In this document: piece by piece, positions 23,887 to 34,600 of the stretch
Layout of the letters: each line of letters opens with the position of its first letter
Position numbering within the stretch: position 1 is the stretch's first letter
Translations under genes and position numbers: made by a program
Assembly (NCBI GenBank): GCA_964531735.1
Contig: CAZHGD010000065.1
Location: forward strand, 1-37,354
Reading direction: 5' to 3'
Length of the DNA stretch: 37,354 nt
Source: CAZHGD01 sp964531735
Lineage (GTDB): Bacteria; Armatimonadota; UBA10988
Notes under the pieces: model-generated
What the model was told of the DNA's origin: nothing
The model's database searches: none
Seen by the model: only the letters and a program-made list of their open reading frames with translations

Positions 23887-26796
23887 CTTTACCGCTCGCG
23901 CCACCAGGTTGTCCCACCAGCACACATCGCCCTGTCCCATGTGGCCCGAGGCCAGTGACAGGCGCACGTAAGCCCGCGTGAACGTGCACTCGTGCGGACC
24001 TTCGCCCAGAATCCGGTCGTCGAGCACCAACTGGAAGCGCTCCTGGTCGAGCGTCAGCCGCAGATGGTGCGGGCGGTTCGGCTCGAACGCAGCGTACTTC
24101 GTCAACGCGTAGGTGTAGCCGCTGGGTGGTGTGCGGTGGTTCTCCAGGCGGATCTGCGCCTTGCCGCCCTGACCGTCGATGCGCACCCGCAGGTACTCGT
24201 CGCCGCCGGCGAGCGACGGCAGGATCTCGGTGGACATCATCAGGTACTTGTCGTGCCCGCCATGGCGGAACATGAAATCCCACTCCAGGCACAACGGCAC
24301 CGGGACGAACGGGAAGCCGGTCTTGCCGGAGACGGCCACGTCGCGCCGGTCACGCGGCAACTCCATCTCCAGGCGCCCGTCGGTGAGCGCCCAGCCACGG
24401 CGCTGCGCCGGCAGTTGCCAGCGGTCCGGCGACAACTGGTCGAAGCTCTCGGTCCAGGGCAGGCCACTGTCGTCGGGCGGCGCGGTGACCGGACGTGACG
24501 GAGCCACTCGCGGGTCGGCTGCCTGGCGGAGGTGAGCGGCGGCGAGATCCAGTAGCTGGGCCACGCGGGCGAGGCAAGGATCATCACCACCCAAACGCCG
24601 CGCTTGCGCCGCCACTTGGTCCGGAGGCGTGGCGGCGCTGACCCCGCCCAGATCCACCGCCGCAGCCGGCTTGTTGCCGCGCCGGCAGCGCAGGCGGTAC
24701 TCGGCCAGGCAGCGCGACGCTTCCGCGAGGCGGTCCTCGGCCAGCCAGCGGCTCCACTGCGCATGGGCCGTGGCATTGCCCAGGACTAGCACGGTGGTGC
24801 TGTCGCCTGGCAGCGGCACCGTGATGGCGAGTTGGTCGCCCCGGCGCTCATACTGCAACGGCCCGCCGTCGAGCACGTCAACCGGCCAGGCGTCGGCCGG
24901 CAGCGCCAAGGCCCGGGTGTCGGCCAGGACTCTGGCCCGCGTGGCGCTCTGCGAGTTGTGGACGCAGACGGCCACCGGACCGGGTGCCGCGCCGTAACGC
25001 TCGACCTGCAAGCCCGGCGCCGCGGGCACGACCTGGGTCACCGGCTCCCAGCCCAGTCGGTCGAGGAGCCGCAGCAGGGGCACCACGCGCCGGTAGGCGG
25101 CCCGCATGTTTGTCGGTGGGTCGGCCGAGCGGCGCGCATAGCCACCGGGGAACACGTCGAGCAGCAGCAGATTGCGCAGGAACCGCTCGTCGACATCCTC
25201 GTAAGCCGGCAACTGCGTGACCACCTTGCGGTTGGCCACCGCGCGGAACAACTGCATCAGGGCGCCGGTGGGCTCGATCCAGTACTCCTTGCCCAGCACG
25301 GTGAACCGGTGGTACGGATAGGGCAATCGCGCCTCGAACAGGTTCGGCATGATGTTGCGCTGGTCGGGCGGCAGCATCTGCCACAGCGCCTCCACCCAGG
25401 CATTGGCGGCGAACACCGCGAGGCTGCACGGCTGACCGGTCTTGGCCTCGAACTGAGGCGGGTAGGGCAGGTACTGGAGTTGTTCGAGCGCGTAGTTGAC
25501 GCGTTCCATGTGCCAACTGTAGGAGTCGAGGTAGATGCCCTTGAGTTGCGGCGTGCGCAGCCCCTCGCGGACCTCATCCAGGCGCATGGCGCCGGCGCCG
25601 TCGGGAATGGTCGGGCACAGGTTCAGCGGGAACTGGGCGGCCCAGTGGGTGCCGCGGATCCACGGCCACTGGCCGATGCCGCCGATGACCAGTTGCTGCT
25701 TCTGGTCGCGTGAGCCGGAGACCAGCAGCGCCTGACAGATGCGCCGGACCTTCTCCTGGGTCTCGAACCCGACGCTGAGCAAGCGGCCCTGGGTTTCCGG
25801 CTTGGCCCAGTCCGCGACGCGCTGGAGCACCTCGTCACGCGTCGGCGCGCGATGGTAGTCGCCCAGGCACATCTGGTACAGGCCCTGCTCGATGTACTGG
25901 TACGGCAGGATGCCGAGGGCCTGGTCGTTCTCCCAGCCCGCGGCGCTCTCGGGCTGCTCATGGAAGAGCAGCCCGTAGTCGGTGGCGGGAGCCGGTTGGC
26001 GCAGGATGTCGCCCCAGGCGAACCAGCCGCCGCCGCCGGGCACGTGGCGTTCGACCCAGTCGGGCCGCGCGGCGTAGGTCCGCTCAAGGACGGCGCGCAG
26101 GCCCCAGTTGTTGTCGACGCCAACCACGTAGAACTCGAAGGGCGCCGCGCGGTGGAACCGCGGGCAGTGCCGTGTCATGGCGAACTCGAGCAGCACCGCG
26201 AACTGGCCCGACGCGGCGTCGGCCACGAAGTCGGTCTGCATCTGCTGGTCCCAAGGCACCACCAGACCGAGGGTGGAGGCGTCGTCACTGATGGCCGCGA
26301 CTGGACGGACCGCCAGCGTGCCGGTGCCCAGTGGGCTGGCCAGGCCCAGGCGTCGCGGCCGGTCGGCCGTGAGCTTGGTCGCGCGGTGGAGTTGCTCCCA
26401 CCAGCGCCAGCCGGCACAGGCGACGGGCAGTGCGAAGCGCAGACTGACAGCGTGTTCGCCGCCGTCCAGGTTGCGCACCTCGCCGCGCAGGCGGAGCCAG
26501 TTGGCCTGCGCCGTCACCGTGGCGGCCACGGCCAGCCTGCCGTCGGGCGTGCGCCCATCGAGCGTGACGCCGTGGGTGCCGGCGACCACCTGGCCGCTGA
26601 CCGGTTGCCAGTCGGCGTCGCGTCCGACCGCGCGAATGGCGAACCCGCTGCCGGCGGCGCCGCCGGCGACGAGTGGCCGGCCGCCGCAGGTGACCGCGCC
26701 GATGCGGCCGTCGTTACCCCACGAGACGCCCAGCGCCCCGCTCGGCGGGTTGGCCACCGCCAGCGCCACCGCCCACCACAGGCTACCGATCACCAT
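23881..26796 (-). CDS. Secreted TIM-barrel glycosidase-like protein (paralogue B) with LamG-like C-terminus
   Basis: A 971-residue exported protein. ATG 26796 has GGAG 7 bases upstream and begins a short signal peptide (MVIGSLWWAVALAVA); an upstream in-frame extension is leaderless. An N-terminal mutarotase-like beta-sandwich is followed by a probable TIM barrel with LKGIYLDSYSWH (Asp424), MPNLFEARLPYP, DVFPGGYARR and LLDRLGWEPVTQV, then a region with VAVCVHNSQSA. The last ~200 residues (from about 770) form a LamG/concanavalin-like domain (WDFMFRHGGHDKY). The barrel motifs match the protein at 3930-6575, but that one has an inserted module near its N-terminus and no LamG-like tail. I know no named GH family with this motif set. 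It sits on the opposite strand from both flanking sugar operons. Confidence 0.78.
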   Translation of the reverse strand: MVIGSLWWAVALAVANPPSGALGVSWGNDGRIGAVTCGGRPLVAGGAAGSGFAIRAVGRDADWQPVSGQVVAGTHGVTLDGRTPDGRLAVAATVTAQANWLRLRGEVRNLDGGEHAVSLRFALPVACAGWRWWEQLHRATKLTADRPRRLGLASPLGTGTLAVRPVAAISDDASTLGLVVPWDQQMQTDFVADAASGQFAVLLEFAMTRHCPRFHRAAPFEFYVVGVDNNWGLRAVLERTYAARPDWVERHVPGGGGWFAWGDILRQPAPATDYGLLFHEQPESAAGWENDQALGILPYQYIEQGLYQMCLGDYHRAPTRDEVLQRVADWAKPETQGRLLSVGFETQEKVRRICQALLVSGSRDQKQQLVIGGIGQWPWIRGTHWAAQFPLNLCPTIPDGAGAMRLDEVREGLRTPQLKGIYLDSYSWHMERVNYALEQLQYLPYPPQFEAKTGQPCSLAVFAANAWVEALWQMLPPDQRNIMPNLFEARLPYPYHRFTVLGKEYWIEPTGALMQLFRAVANRKVVTQLPAYEDVDERFLRNLLLLDVFPGGYARRSADPPTNMRAAYRRVVPLLRLLDRLGWEPVTQVVPAAPGLQVERYGAAPGPVAVCVHNSQSATRARVLADTRALALPADAWPVDVLDGGPLQYERRGDQLAITVPLPGDSTTVLVLGNATAHAQWSRWLAEDRLAEASRCLAEYRLRCRRGNKPAAAVDLGGVSAATPPDQVAAQARRLGGDDPCLARVAQLLDLAAAHLRQAADPRVAPSRPVTAPPDDSGLPWTESFDQLSPDRWQLPAQRRGWALTDGRLEMELPRDRRDVAVSGKTGFPFVPVPLCLEWDFMFRHGGHDKYLMMSTEILPSLAGGDEYLRVRIDGQGGKAQIRLENHRTPPSGYTYALTKYAAFEPNRPHHLRLTLDQERFQLVLDDRILGEGPHECTFTRAYVRLSLASGHMGQGDVCWWDNLVARAVKP

Positions 26797-26936
26797 GCTG
26801 CGTCTCCGGCTCCACTGGTGTGGCCCCTTCGGCTGTGGGGTGAGCACTCCTGCCGGCCAGCCAGTGAACAACCAGCGCGCGCCATCGTCAGTGCGATGGG
26901 CCTCCGCCTGGACGGCCCGCGCACATACCTGGAGTC

Positions 26937-27559
<623 letters not shown>

Positions 27560-27580
27560 GACACGCGACCTGGTCGTCCG

Positions 27581-27616
27581 CGCAAGCCCGGTGCATCGGC
27601 GCCGGGCTGCGTGTTT
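27581..27616 (+). terminator. Terminator after the second DUF1559 gene
   Basis: CGCAAGCCCGG (27581-27591) pairs with CCGGGCTGCG (27602-27611) with one bulged A and a 10-base loop, followed by TGTTT. It begins 22 bases after the stop and separates the DUF1559 gene from the transporter operon. Confidence 0.6.
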
Positions 27617-27689
27617 GGGCGTGGTCGGCAGCCAGGCAGGAAACGTCGCTCGCGGGGCCAATGCGCTTGCGAAGGAGCGACGCACGACC

Positions 27690-28694
27690 ATGAAATGTCG
27701 AGCCCCCTGGCTGCTTGCGTTGGCGTTGGTCGGTCTGGTCGGCTGCAAGCCGGCGGCCAAGCCCGAAGGATCGGCCCCGGTTCCGGCGCCGGCCGCCAAG
27801 TCGGTCCTGTTCATCTCCAACGCCAATTCGCCCTTCTGGGACGCGGTCGATGCTGGTCTGAAGGCGGGTTCGCAGGAGTTCGGCGTGCCGGCCCGGCTGG
27901 AGCGCAACAGCGGCGGTGACGCCGGGCAGATCCGCCTGCTGGAGCAGGCACTGACCATCAAGGACCAGCTCATCGGGGTCGCGGTCTCGGCGCTGAAGCC
28001 CGATGCCGACGGCATCCTGCAGGCCATGAAGAAGCTGCGCGACGCCGGCCTGGTGGTGGTCACGGTCGACTCCGACTGCAAGGGCGAGTTCCGCGATGCC
28101 TTTGTGGGCACCAACAACCTGGAGGCCGGCAAGGCGCTGGGCAAGAAGGCCGCAGAGCTGAAGCCCGAAGGCGCCACGCTCTGCGTCTTCGTGGGTGACC
28201 CGTCCTCGCAGAACGCCAAGGACCGCCTCGAGGGCTTCAAGGCGGGCGCCGGCGCCGGGTTCGAGGTCACCGAGGTCTACAAGGACGACGTCGACCCGGC
28301 GAAGGCGCGCACCAACGTGGAATCCGCTCTGGTGGCGCATCCGGGCGCGACCATGCTGCTCGGGCTGTGGAGCTACAACGGTCCGGCCATTGCCGAGGTG
28401 GTTGAGAACGCCGGCAAGGCCAAGGCCGTGACCGTGGTGGCGTTCGACGCCGAGCCGAACCTGTTGCCGCTGATCGAGCAGGGCAAGATCGCGGCCACCC
28501 TCGTCCAGAAGCCGTACGAGATGGGCCGCCAGGGCGTGCAGTTGATCAAGGCGCTGGCCGCCAAGGACGAGGCGACGCGGAAGACGCTGCTTGGCGATGG
28601 CGACAAGGTCGACACCGGTATGCTGGTCGTCACGCCCGGCACCTATGCCGAGTTCAAGAAAGACCTGGACGCCAAAGGCCTGAAGAGCTCGTGA
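27690..28694 (+). CDS. Sugar ABC transporter substrate-binding lipoprotein (RbsB-like)
   Basis: A 334-residue periplasmic-binding protein of the ribose/xylose type (Peripla_BP_4). The lipoprotein signal MKCRAPWLLALALVG ends in the lipobox LVGC with Cys19, followed by an Ala/Pro/Lys linker, so it is membrane-tethered. The fold signature SVLFISNANSPFWDAV and the late segment VVAFDAEPNLLPLIEQGKIAATLVQKPYEMGRQGV are typical. ATG 27690 was chosen for this leader; AAGGAG (27672-27677) is 12 bases away, a little far. Its stop overlaps the permease start by four bases (GTGA). It would deliver a pentose- or hexose-type sugar, possibly a product of the neighbouring glycosidases; the ligand is not known. 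Confidence 0.93.
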   Translation: MKCRAPWLLALALVGLVGCKPAAKPEGSAPVPAPAAKSVLFISNANSPFWDAVDAGLKAGSQEFGVPARLERNSGGDAGQIRLLEQALTIKDQLIGVAVSALKPDADGILQAMKKLRDAGLVVVTVDSDCKGEFRDAFVGTNNLEAGKALGKKAAELKPEGATLCVFVGDPSSQNAKDRLEGFKAGAGAGFEVTEVYKDDVDPAKARTNVESALVAHPGATMLLGLWSYNGPAIAEVVENAGKAKAVTVVAFDAEPNLLPLIEQGKIAATLVQKPYEMGRQGVQLIKALAAKDEATRKTLLGDGDKVDTGMLVVTPGTYAEFKKDLDAKGLKSS

Positions 28695-29683
28695 CCGCGC
28701 TTGGCCGGGTGCTGCGCTCCCGTGAGATGGGCTTGCTGGCGGCCCTGCTGGCGGTCGTCGGCGTGATCGTGCTGTTCGGCAACTCGGCGGCGTTCTTCGG
28801 ACGCGCCAACCAGGTCAACATGCTGCGGCAGATCGGCCTGCTGGGAGTGTTCGCGGTCGGCGAGGCCGTCGTGATCATTGCCGGCGGCATCGATCTGTCC
28901 GTCGGCTCGGTGATCGCTTTCTCGGGCATGTTGTCGGCCGTGACGCTGACGCGGCTGGGCGCCTGGGCCGGGAGCGGCGGTGACCTGCCGTTGCCGCTGC
29001 TGCTGCTCGGCCTGCTGGTGGCGCTGCTGATCGGCGTCGGCGCCGGCCTCCTGCACTCGCTGCTGATCACCCGGCTCGGCCTGCCGCCGTTCATTGCGAC
29101 GATGGGCACGCTGGCCGGCTTGCGTAGCGCCGCCGAGTTGGTGACCCGTTCGGTACCGATCCCGTGCTCGTATCCCTCGTTCCGGCAGTTCGGCAACGGG
29201 CTGGTGCCGCTGTGGATCTTCGTGGTCGTGGCCCTGGTGGTGGCGGTCGGCATGAGCCAGTCGCGCCTCGGCCGCGAGATCGTGGCCCTGGGTGGCAACG
29301 AGGAGGCGGCCCGCCTGAGCGGCCTGCCGGTCGGTCGTCTGAAGCTCTGGGCCTACGTGCTCTCCGGCCTGCTGGCTGGTCTGGCCGGCTTCCTGCACGC
29401 GGCCTATCTCGGCCAAGGCGATCCGCGCGCCGGCGTGGCCTATGAGCTGCAGGCGGTGGCCGCGACGGTGGTCGGCGGGTGCTCGCTCAACGGTGGCGTC
29501 GGCACCATTCCCGGAGTGGTGCTCGGTGTCGTCCTGCTACAGGTGACGCTGAACGGCATCTTCCTGGTGGTGCAGGGCAACTCGACGCAGTGGCAAGGCC
29601 TGGTGGTGGGCGCGGTGGTGGTGTTGGCGGTGGCCGCGAGCAACGCGCGGCAAGCCCGCCAGGCGCGCGTGACGGCGCCCTGA
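28691..29683 (+). CDS. Sugar ABC transporter permease (RbsC-like)
   Basis: A 330-residue inner-membrane protein of the BPD_transp_2 type (ribose/xylose/branched-chain group), with about eight to ten hydrophobic segments. GGIDLSVGSVIAFSGM near residues 58-74 and the cytoplasmic coupling loop GREIVALGGNEEAARLSGL are the hallmarks. GTG 28691 overlaps the binding-protein stop (GTGA), showing tight coupling. The usual ATP-binding subunit (RbsA type, about 500 residues) is missing: the next gene encodes an unrelated membrane protein. A working importer would need an ATPase from another locus, perhaps a shared one. Confidence 0.93.
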   Translation: MTALGRVLRSREMGLLAALLAVVGVIVLFGNSAAFFGRANQVNMLRQIGLLGVFAVGEAVVIIAGGIDLSVGSVIAFSGMLSAVTLTRLGAWAGSGGDLPLPLLLLGLLVALLIGVGAGLLHSLLITRLGLPPFIATMGTLAGLRSAAELVTRSVPIPCSYPSFRQFGNGLVPLWIFVVVALVVAVGMSQSRLGREIVALGGNEEAARLSGLPVGRLKLWAYVLSGLLAGLAGFLHAAYLGQGDPRAGVAYELQAVAATVVGGCSLNGGVGTIPGVVLGVVLLQVTLNGIFLVVQGNSTQWQGLVVGAVVVLAVAASNARQARQARVTAP

Positions 29684-29701
29684 GCTGACTGAGGCACACC
29701 G

Positions 29702-30631
29702 GTGGCCCAACTTGCTTTCCGGCCGATGGAGTTCGGCGAGATCCTCGACCACTCGATCGAGTTGTACCGGCGCAACCTGCCCACGTTCCTGGGCATCTAC
29801 GCCGTGGCGGCCCTGCCCTGTATTGCGGTGTCCACACCGCTGTTCGTCCGCTCGCTGACCACGGCGCCCGGTGCGGTCGACACCTCGCAGATGCTGACCA
29901 CCGCCCTGGGCGGTCTGGCGTTCTTCGTGTTCCACACGGTGGTGCTCTCGCCCATCACCACCGGCGCGATGACCATCGCCGTCTCCGAACGGTTCCTGGG
30001 GCGGCCGGCGAGCATTGCGGCGGCGTACCGGCGTGTCCGCCAGCATGTCTGGCCGTTGGTGGTCTGCCTCGGCCTGGCCGCGGTGCCACTGCTGGGCGTG
30101 CTGCTGGTGGCCATGATCGGCGTGGTGCTGGCCGCGGTGGGCGGCTTGGCGCTGCTGGGCGGCGATGGCGGCGACCTGGCCCGCGTGACCGTGGTGGCGT
30201 CGGTGCTGTGGATGCCGGTGATGGGCCTCGTGGTGCTGCTGTTCACCGTGTTCTGCGGGTTCGTTCCGGCGGCCGTGGTGCTCGAGGGCCGGCGCTACGG
30301 CGGGTTGGGGCGCAGTTTCGAACTGGCCTGGGGCAGCTTCCGCCGTGTCTTCGGCCTGTTCGCGGTGCTGTTCCTGATGGTCGTCGTCCTGGCCACCTAC
30401 GTTCGCTTGCCACCCTCTCTGTTGGCCGGCGCCGCCGGTCTCGAAGGGCAGACTGGCAGCCAGGTGCTGGGCGCCCTGGCCATGCAGGTGGGGATCCTGC
30501 TGGTCGACCCGGTCCGCATGGTCGGCGTGACGCTGACGTACTATGATTTGCGCATCCGTCGCGAGGGCTTCGACTTGGCCGTGCTGGCCAGTGAGCTCTC
30601 GCCTGAAGTGCCGGAGGAGCCGTCGCAATGA
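29702..30631 (+). CDS. Polytopic membrane protein, GlpQ-membrane-domain-like
   Basis: This 309-residue protein has about six or seven membrane segments. It opens with FRPMEFGEILDHSIELYRRN and ends with LTYYDLRIRREGFDLAVLA, the pattern of a widespread family annotated as 'glycerophosphoryl diester phosphodiesterase membrane domain' or DUF7544/DUF7847-like. Function is unknown; no enzymatic motif is visible. GTG 29702 has TGAGG (29690-29694) 7 bases upstream and lies 18 bases after the permease stop; its own stop overlaps the next ATG by four bases. Its place in a sugar operon suggests, but does not prove, a part in transport or envelope adaptation. Confidence 0.8.
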   Translation: MAQLAFRPMEFGEILDHSIELYRRNLPTFLGIYAVAALPCIAVSTPLFVRSLTTAPGAVDTSQMLTTALGGLAFFVFHTVVLSPITTGAMTIAVSERFLGRPASIAAAYRRVRQHVWPLVVCLGLAAVPLLGVLLVAMIGVVLAAVGGLALLGGDGGDLARVTVVASVLWMPVMGLVVLLFTVFCGFVPAAVVLEGRRYGGLGRSFELAWGSFRRVFGLFAVLFLMVVVLATYVRLPPSLLAGAAGLEGQTGSQVLGALAMQVGILLVDPVRMVGVTLTYYDLRIRREGFDLAVLASELSPEVPEEPSQ

Positions 30632-31617
30632 CCAACGTGGTGCTGATTGGCCTGAAAGGACACCAGGGCGTCTGCCTCGAGGCGATGCGCCACCGCGCCG
30701 ATGTGCGCCTGGCCGCCGTCTGGGACGATGACCCGCGGCAACTGGAGCAGATGCGCCGGAGTCCGGTGGCGCGCGCGGACACGCTGTTCACGCCCAGCAT
30801 CGACGAGGCGTTGGCGTTGCAAGACGTGCAGGTGGCCATCTGCTGCGAAGACAACGCCGCCCGGGCGGGCAACCTGGTCGCCTGCGCGCAGCGCGGCTGG
30901 CACCTCGTGGCCGAGAAGCCGCTCGCGCTCAATCTGCCCGACCTGGACCGCGTCCGGCAGGCGGTGGCCGCTGCCAAGGTCCGGCTGTCGATGCTGCTGA
31001 CCATGCGCTTCGAGGGCATCTACCAGGAGTTGCACCGCCAAGTGGCCGCTGGGGCGGTGGGCCGGCCGCTGCTGCTGTCGGCGCAGAAGAGCTACCGGCG
31101 CGGCGAACGCCCGGCGTGGCAGCGCGACTACCGCACCTACGGCGGCACGATTCCCTTCATCGGCATCCACGCGTTGGACATGCTGCGCTGGGTGACCGGC
31201 TGCCGCTACACACGGGTCACCGCGCGCCATCACAACACCGGCCTGCCCGGCGCAGGGACCATGGAGGAGACGGCCACCTTGCTGCTGGAGACCGCCGAGC
31301 AGCAACTGGTCGATGTTCGCCTCGACTACTTGCGCCCGGCCAAGGCGCCGACGCACGGCGATGACCGCTTCCGCGTGGCGGGCTCGGAAGGCGTCATCGA
31401 GGCCATGGGTGGCAAGCTGACGCTGCTGACCCACGGAGCCGAGCCGCGCGAGCTGAAGCCGGCCGCCGAGGTCAGCCTGTTCGGCACCTTCCTCGATGAA
31501 CTGGCTGGCCAGGGCACGCACCTGGTGAGTGCCGAGGAGTGCTACCAGATGACCGACGTCTGCCTGCGCGCCCGCGAGGCGGCGGTCTCCGGCGAATGGG
31601 TGGCGCTGCCGGCGTAA
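30628..31617 (+). CDS. Gfo/Idh/MocA family NAD(P)-dependent oxidoreductase
   Basis: A 329-residue cytoplasmic dehydrogenase. The N-terminus NVVLIGLKGHQG forms the Rossmann dinucleotide loop, and VAEKPLAL (EKP at 96-98) is the family motif that places the catalytic Lys. The C-terminal alpha/beta domain carries GGTIPFIGIHALDMLRWVTG, with the His-Asp pair typical of sugar-oxidising members. It probably oxidises or isomerises a sugar released by the glycosidases or taken up by the transporter. ATG 30628 overlaps the preceding stop (ATGA) and has GGAGGAG at 30613-30619. The substrate cannot be given. Confidence 0.92.
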   Translation: MTNVVLIGLKGHQGVCLEAMRHRADVRLAAVWDDDPRQLEQMRRSPVARADTLFTPSIDEALALQDVQVAICCEDNAARAGNLVACAQRGWHLVAEKPLALNLPDLDRVRQAVAAAKVRLSMLLTMRFEGIYQELHRQVAAGAVGRPLLLSAQKSYRRGERPAWQRDYRTYGGTIPFIGIHALDMLRWVTGCRYTRVTARHHNTGLPGAGTMEETATLLLETAEQQLVDVRLDYLRPAKAPTHGDDRFRVAGSEGVIEAMGGKLTLLTHGAEPRELKPAAEVSLFGTFLDELAGQGTHLVSAEECYQMTDVCLRAREAAVSGEWVALPA

Positions 31618-31627
31618 GGGCGGGGCG

Positions 31628-34600
31628 ATGGCTATGCGTCATCTGCTGCTCACGCTACTGGTCTCGGCCGCCTGCTGCCGAGGTGCCGAGGCGCCGTGGT
31701 TCGCTTTCGACGCGTTGACCGAGGTCCCCGCGCGGTTCGAGACCCAACTCGCCCACACGGCGAGTTGGGCCGACGGCCCCGATGGGCATCGTGCGTTGGC
31801 CGTCACGGTGGCCAGCTTCGAGCGCGATGAGCGGGCCTGTGCGTTCCACTGGTCGCTGCCGCGGCCGGCGGCACCGTGTACTGCGCTGCGCGTCTGGCTG
31901 CAGGGCAGCGCGCGGACGCACCGCGTGGAACTCGTGTTGCGCACACCGGCGGGCGCCTGGGCGGCGGACGTGCCGGTTGGCCCGGAGTGGCGCCCGGTGA
32001 CGCTGAGCGCCCGCAACCTGACACCGTGGTTCGGTGACCACACCGGCCCACTGGCGGTCGCCCAGGCGACCGAGATCCGCTGCTGCTTCGGCGCGTGGCA
32101 AGGCCACACGGGCGGGCCGCACCGCGTGGCCATTGGGCCGATCACGGCTGTGGACGAACCGGCGTTAGCCGCGGCGGGGCCGGTCAGCGTCGTCGAGCGG
32201 CCGGTCGTGCCGCTGCCGCCACAGCCACTCACCGTCGACCTGCTGGACCAGCAGCGCGGGCAGTGGCACTTCGACGATGCCCTGGGCCAGCGGCTCAGCC
32301 TGGCGGGCCCGGTGCCTGCCTTCGCCTGGCCCGGCGCCGCCCGCGGTGCCCTGAAGCTCGCCTGGCTGCTGTGCGATCCCGAGTTCGCCGAGGATCTGAG
32401 CCACGCGACCCTGAAGGTGGCCGCGCCGGCGCGCGTGACGGCGGACGCGGCCTGGTTCCGCCTGGATGAGCCGTGCCTCGGCGCCACGGTGCTGGTCCCG
32501 CCGGTGCGCGACGGGCAAGTGCGTTGCGAGCTTCGCGACCTCACGCTCGGGCCGGCGGTCACCGGCGACCGGTACGTATCGGCGCTGTACCTGTGCGTCG
32601 GCGAGCAGTTCTGCCCGCTGTGGCTGGCACCCGATCAGGCGGCCGAGGGCCTCAACCCACGGCTCCTGTCGGCCCGCGTCGGCCATGTGTTCAGCGAGGG
32701 CGAGCCGGTCACGCTCATGCTGAGCACCTCGCGGACGGCGAGTGACTTCGCCGTCGAGGTGACGGACTATGCCGGCGGCGCGCGGTTGTGGCAAGGCCAT
32801 GTGCGCCTGCCCGCAGGCGACGGCTTGCGGCAGCAGTCGTTCACGGTGCCGTTGGCGCGCTACGGCATCTTCACGGTGACCGCGACGGCCCAGGGGCTGC
32901 CGGCGGCCACACTGCGGGTGTGCCGCGTGCCCCGACCGCGAGCGGTGGCTCCCGACGCGTCGACGATGGGCATGAACCTGTTCCAGCAGCAGATCTGGTG
33001 GTACGCCTACCAGCCCGAACTGCTGGCTCGCGCCGGGGTGCACTGGATCCGGCCGTGGCTGGCCTGGGAGAACACCTGGCGCACGCAGGAGCCGCAGCCC
33101 GGACAGTGGGACACGCGGGCGCTGGACGCCGCCTTGCGGCGCCTGGAGCGGTACGGGCAGCGGTACCAGTACATCCTGTGGTCCGCGCCGAACTGGGTGG
33201 CCGGCGACAACAGCCACGGCGCGCCACCGGTCGCGAAGCTCGCGCAGTGGTCGGCCTACGTCGAGCGGCTGGTGGCGCGCTATCGTGACCGCATCCGCTA
33301 CTGGGAGGTGTGGAACGAGCCCGACCTGATGTGGCCCGAAGCCACGCGGCACGGGGCCGAGCACTATGCGGCGGTGCTGCGGGCCACGCACGGCGCCGCC
33401 AAGCGCGCCGACCCGACCTGCGTGCTGCTGGGTCTGTCGCACGCCGGCTATGAGGAGTGGCTCCAGCGCCTGGGCAAGCTCGGTGTCGCCGACACCTTCG
33501 ATATCGCTACCGTCCATAGCTACGCGCCGCCTGGCAGCTTCGTGCAGGCGGTCCAGCGACGCCGGGCGCTGCTCGACCAGGGCGGCATGGCGAAGCGCCC
33601 GTTGTGGGTCAACGAGTTCGGCAGCCCGGCCTACGACTTCAGCGCCGGGTACTCCACGAAGTTTGCCTGCTCTGAGTTGCGGCAGGCCGCCCACCTGCCG
33701 GCGCTCTACGCGCAGGCGTTGTCGCTCGACGCGCAGATGAAGGCGTACTGGTTCTGCTCCTACGATCCGCGCGACTGCGCGCACGAGGACCAGTGGAACT
33801 GGGACGGCGGCATCGGCGTGCTGTACCTGGGCTTCCTGCCCAAGCTCGGCTATGCCGCGCTGGCCGCCACCGCCTACGAGCTGGATGGACGGGCCTGCCA
33901 AGGCCGCCACAATCTGTCTGCCGACCTGCACCAGATCGCCTTCGCGGGCGACGTGTCGGTGGTCTGGCACGACCGGCCGCAGGTGTTGCCGACGCTCGCC
34001 GCGACGGCGCTGGGCTGTCGGCCCGAGGAGCGGGTGACGGTCCGCGACCTGTTCGCCAACGTCACCGCGACCGGGCCGGCCGGCGACCTGCCCCTCGACC
34101 TCGGCCACGGTCCGCTGTTCGTCGAGGGCAGCAAGCAGCTCTCGGCCATCGCTCGGTGCGAGCGTCTGCTGGATGGTCTGCCGGCCTCGCTCAGCCTGGT
34201 GGCGGGACAGACCACGGCGCTGCCCGTCGCGTTGCCGGCGGGCCTGCGCCTCACGGTGAGCGGACCGGCTGCGTTGCCGGTTGCCGCGGCCCAGACTGGT
34301 GATGCCCTGCGCCTGGCAGTCCCAGCGGGCGCGCCGCGCGCCGCCGGCACACTGCGGGTGGCCCTGGCGTGTCCGGCCGGCGCCCTCGGCCTCCTGGCGC
34401 CACACACCGCCAACCGGCGCCTCGCGCTCACCGTCGGGCAATCGAGCAACCTGATCCGCGACCCTGGGTTCAGCGTCGGCGATACGGCGGAGTGGACGCC
34501 GCAGTTCAGCGGCGACTACGCCTGGGACGGCGACGTCGGCCACGGTGAGCCGGGCAGCCTGCGACTGGCCGCGGGCGGCGACCGGCGGTTGGTGCACTGG

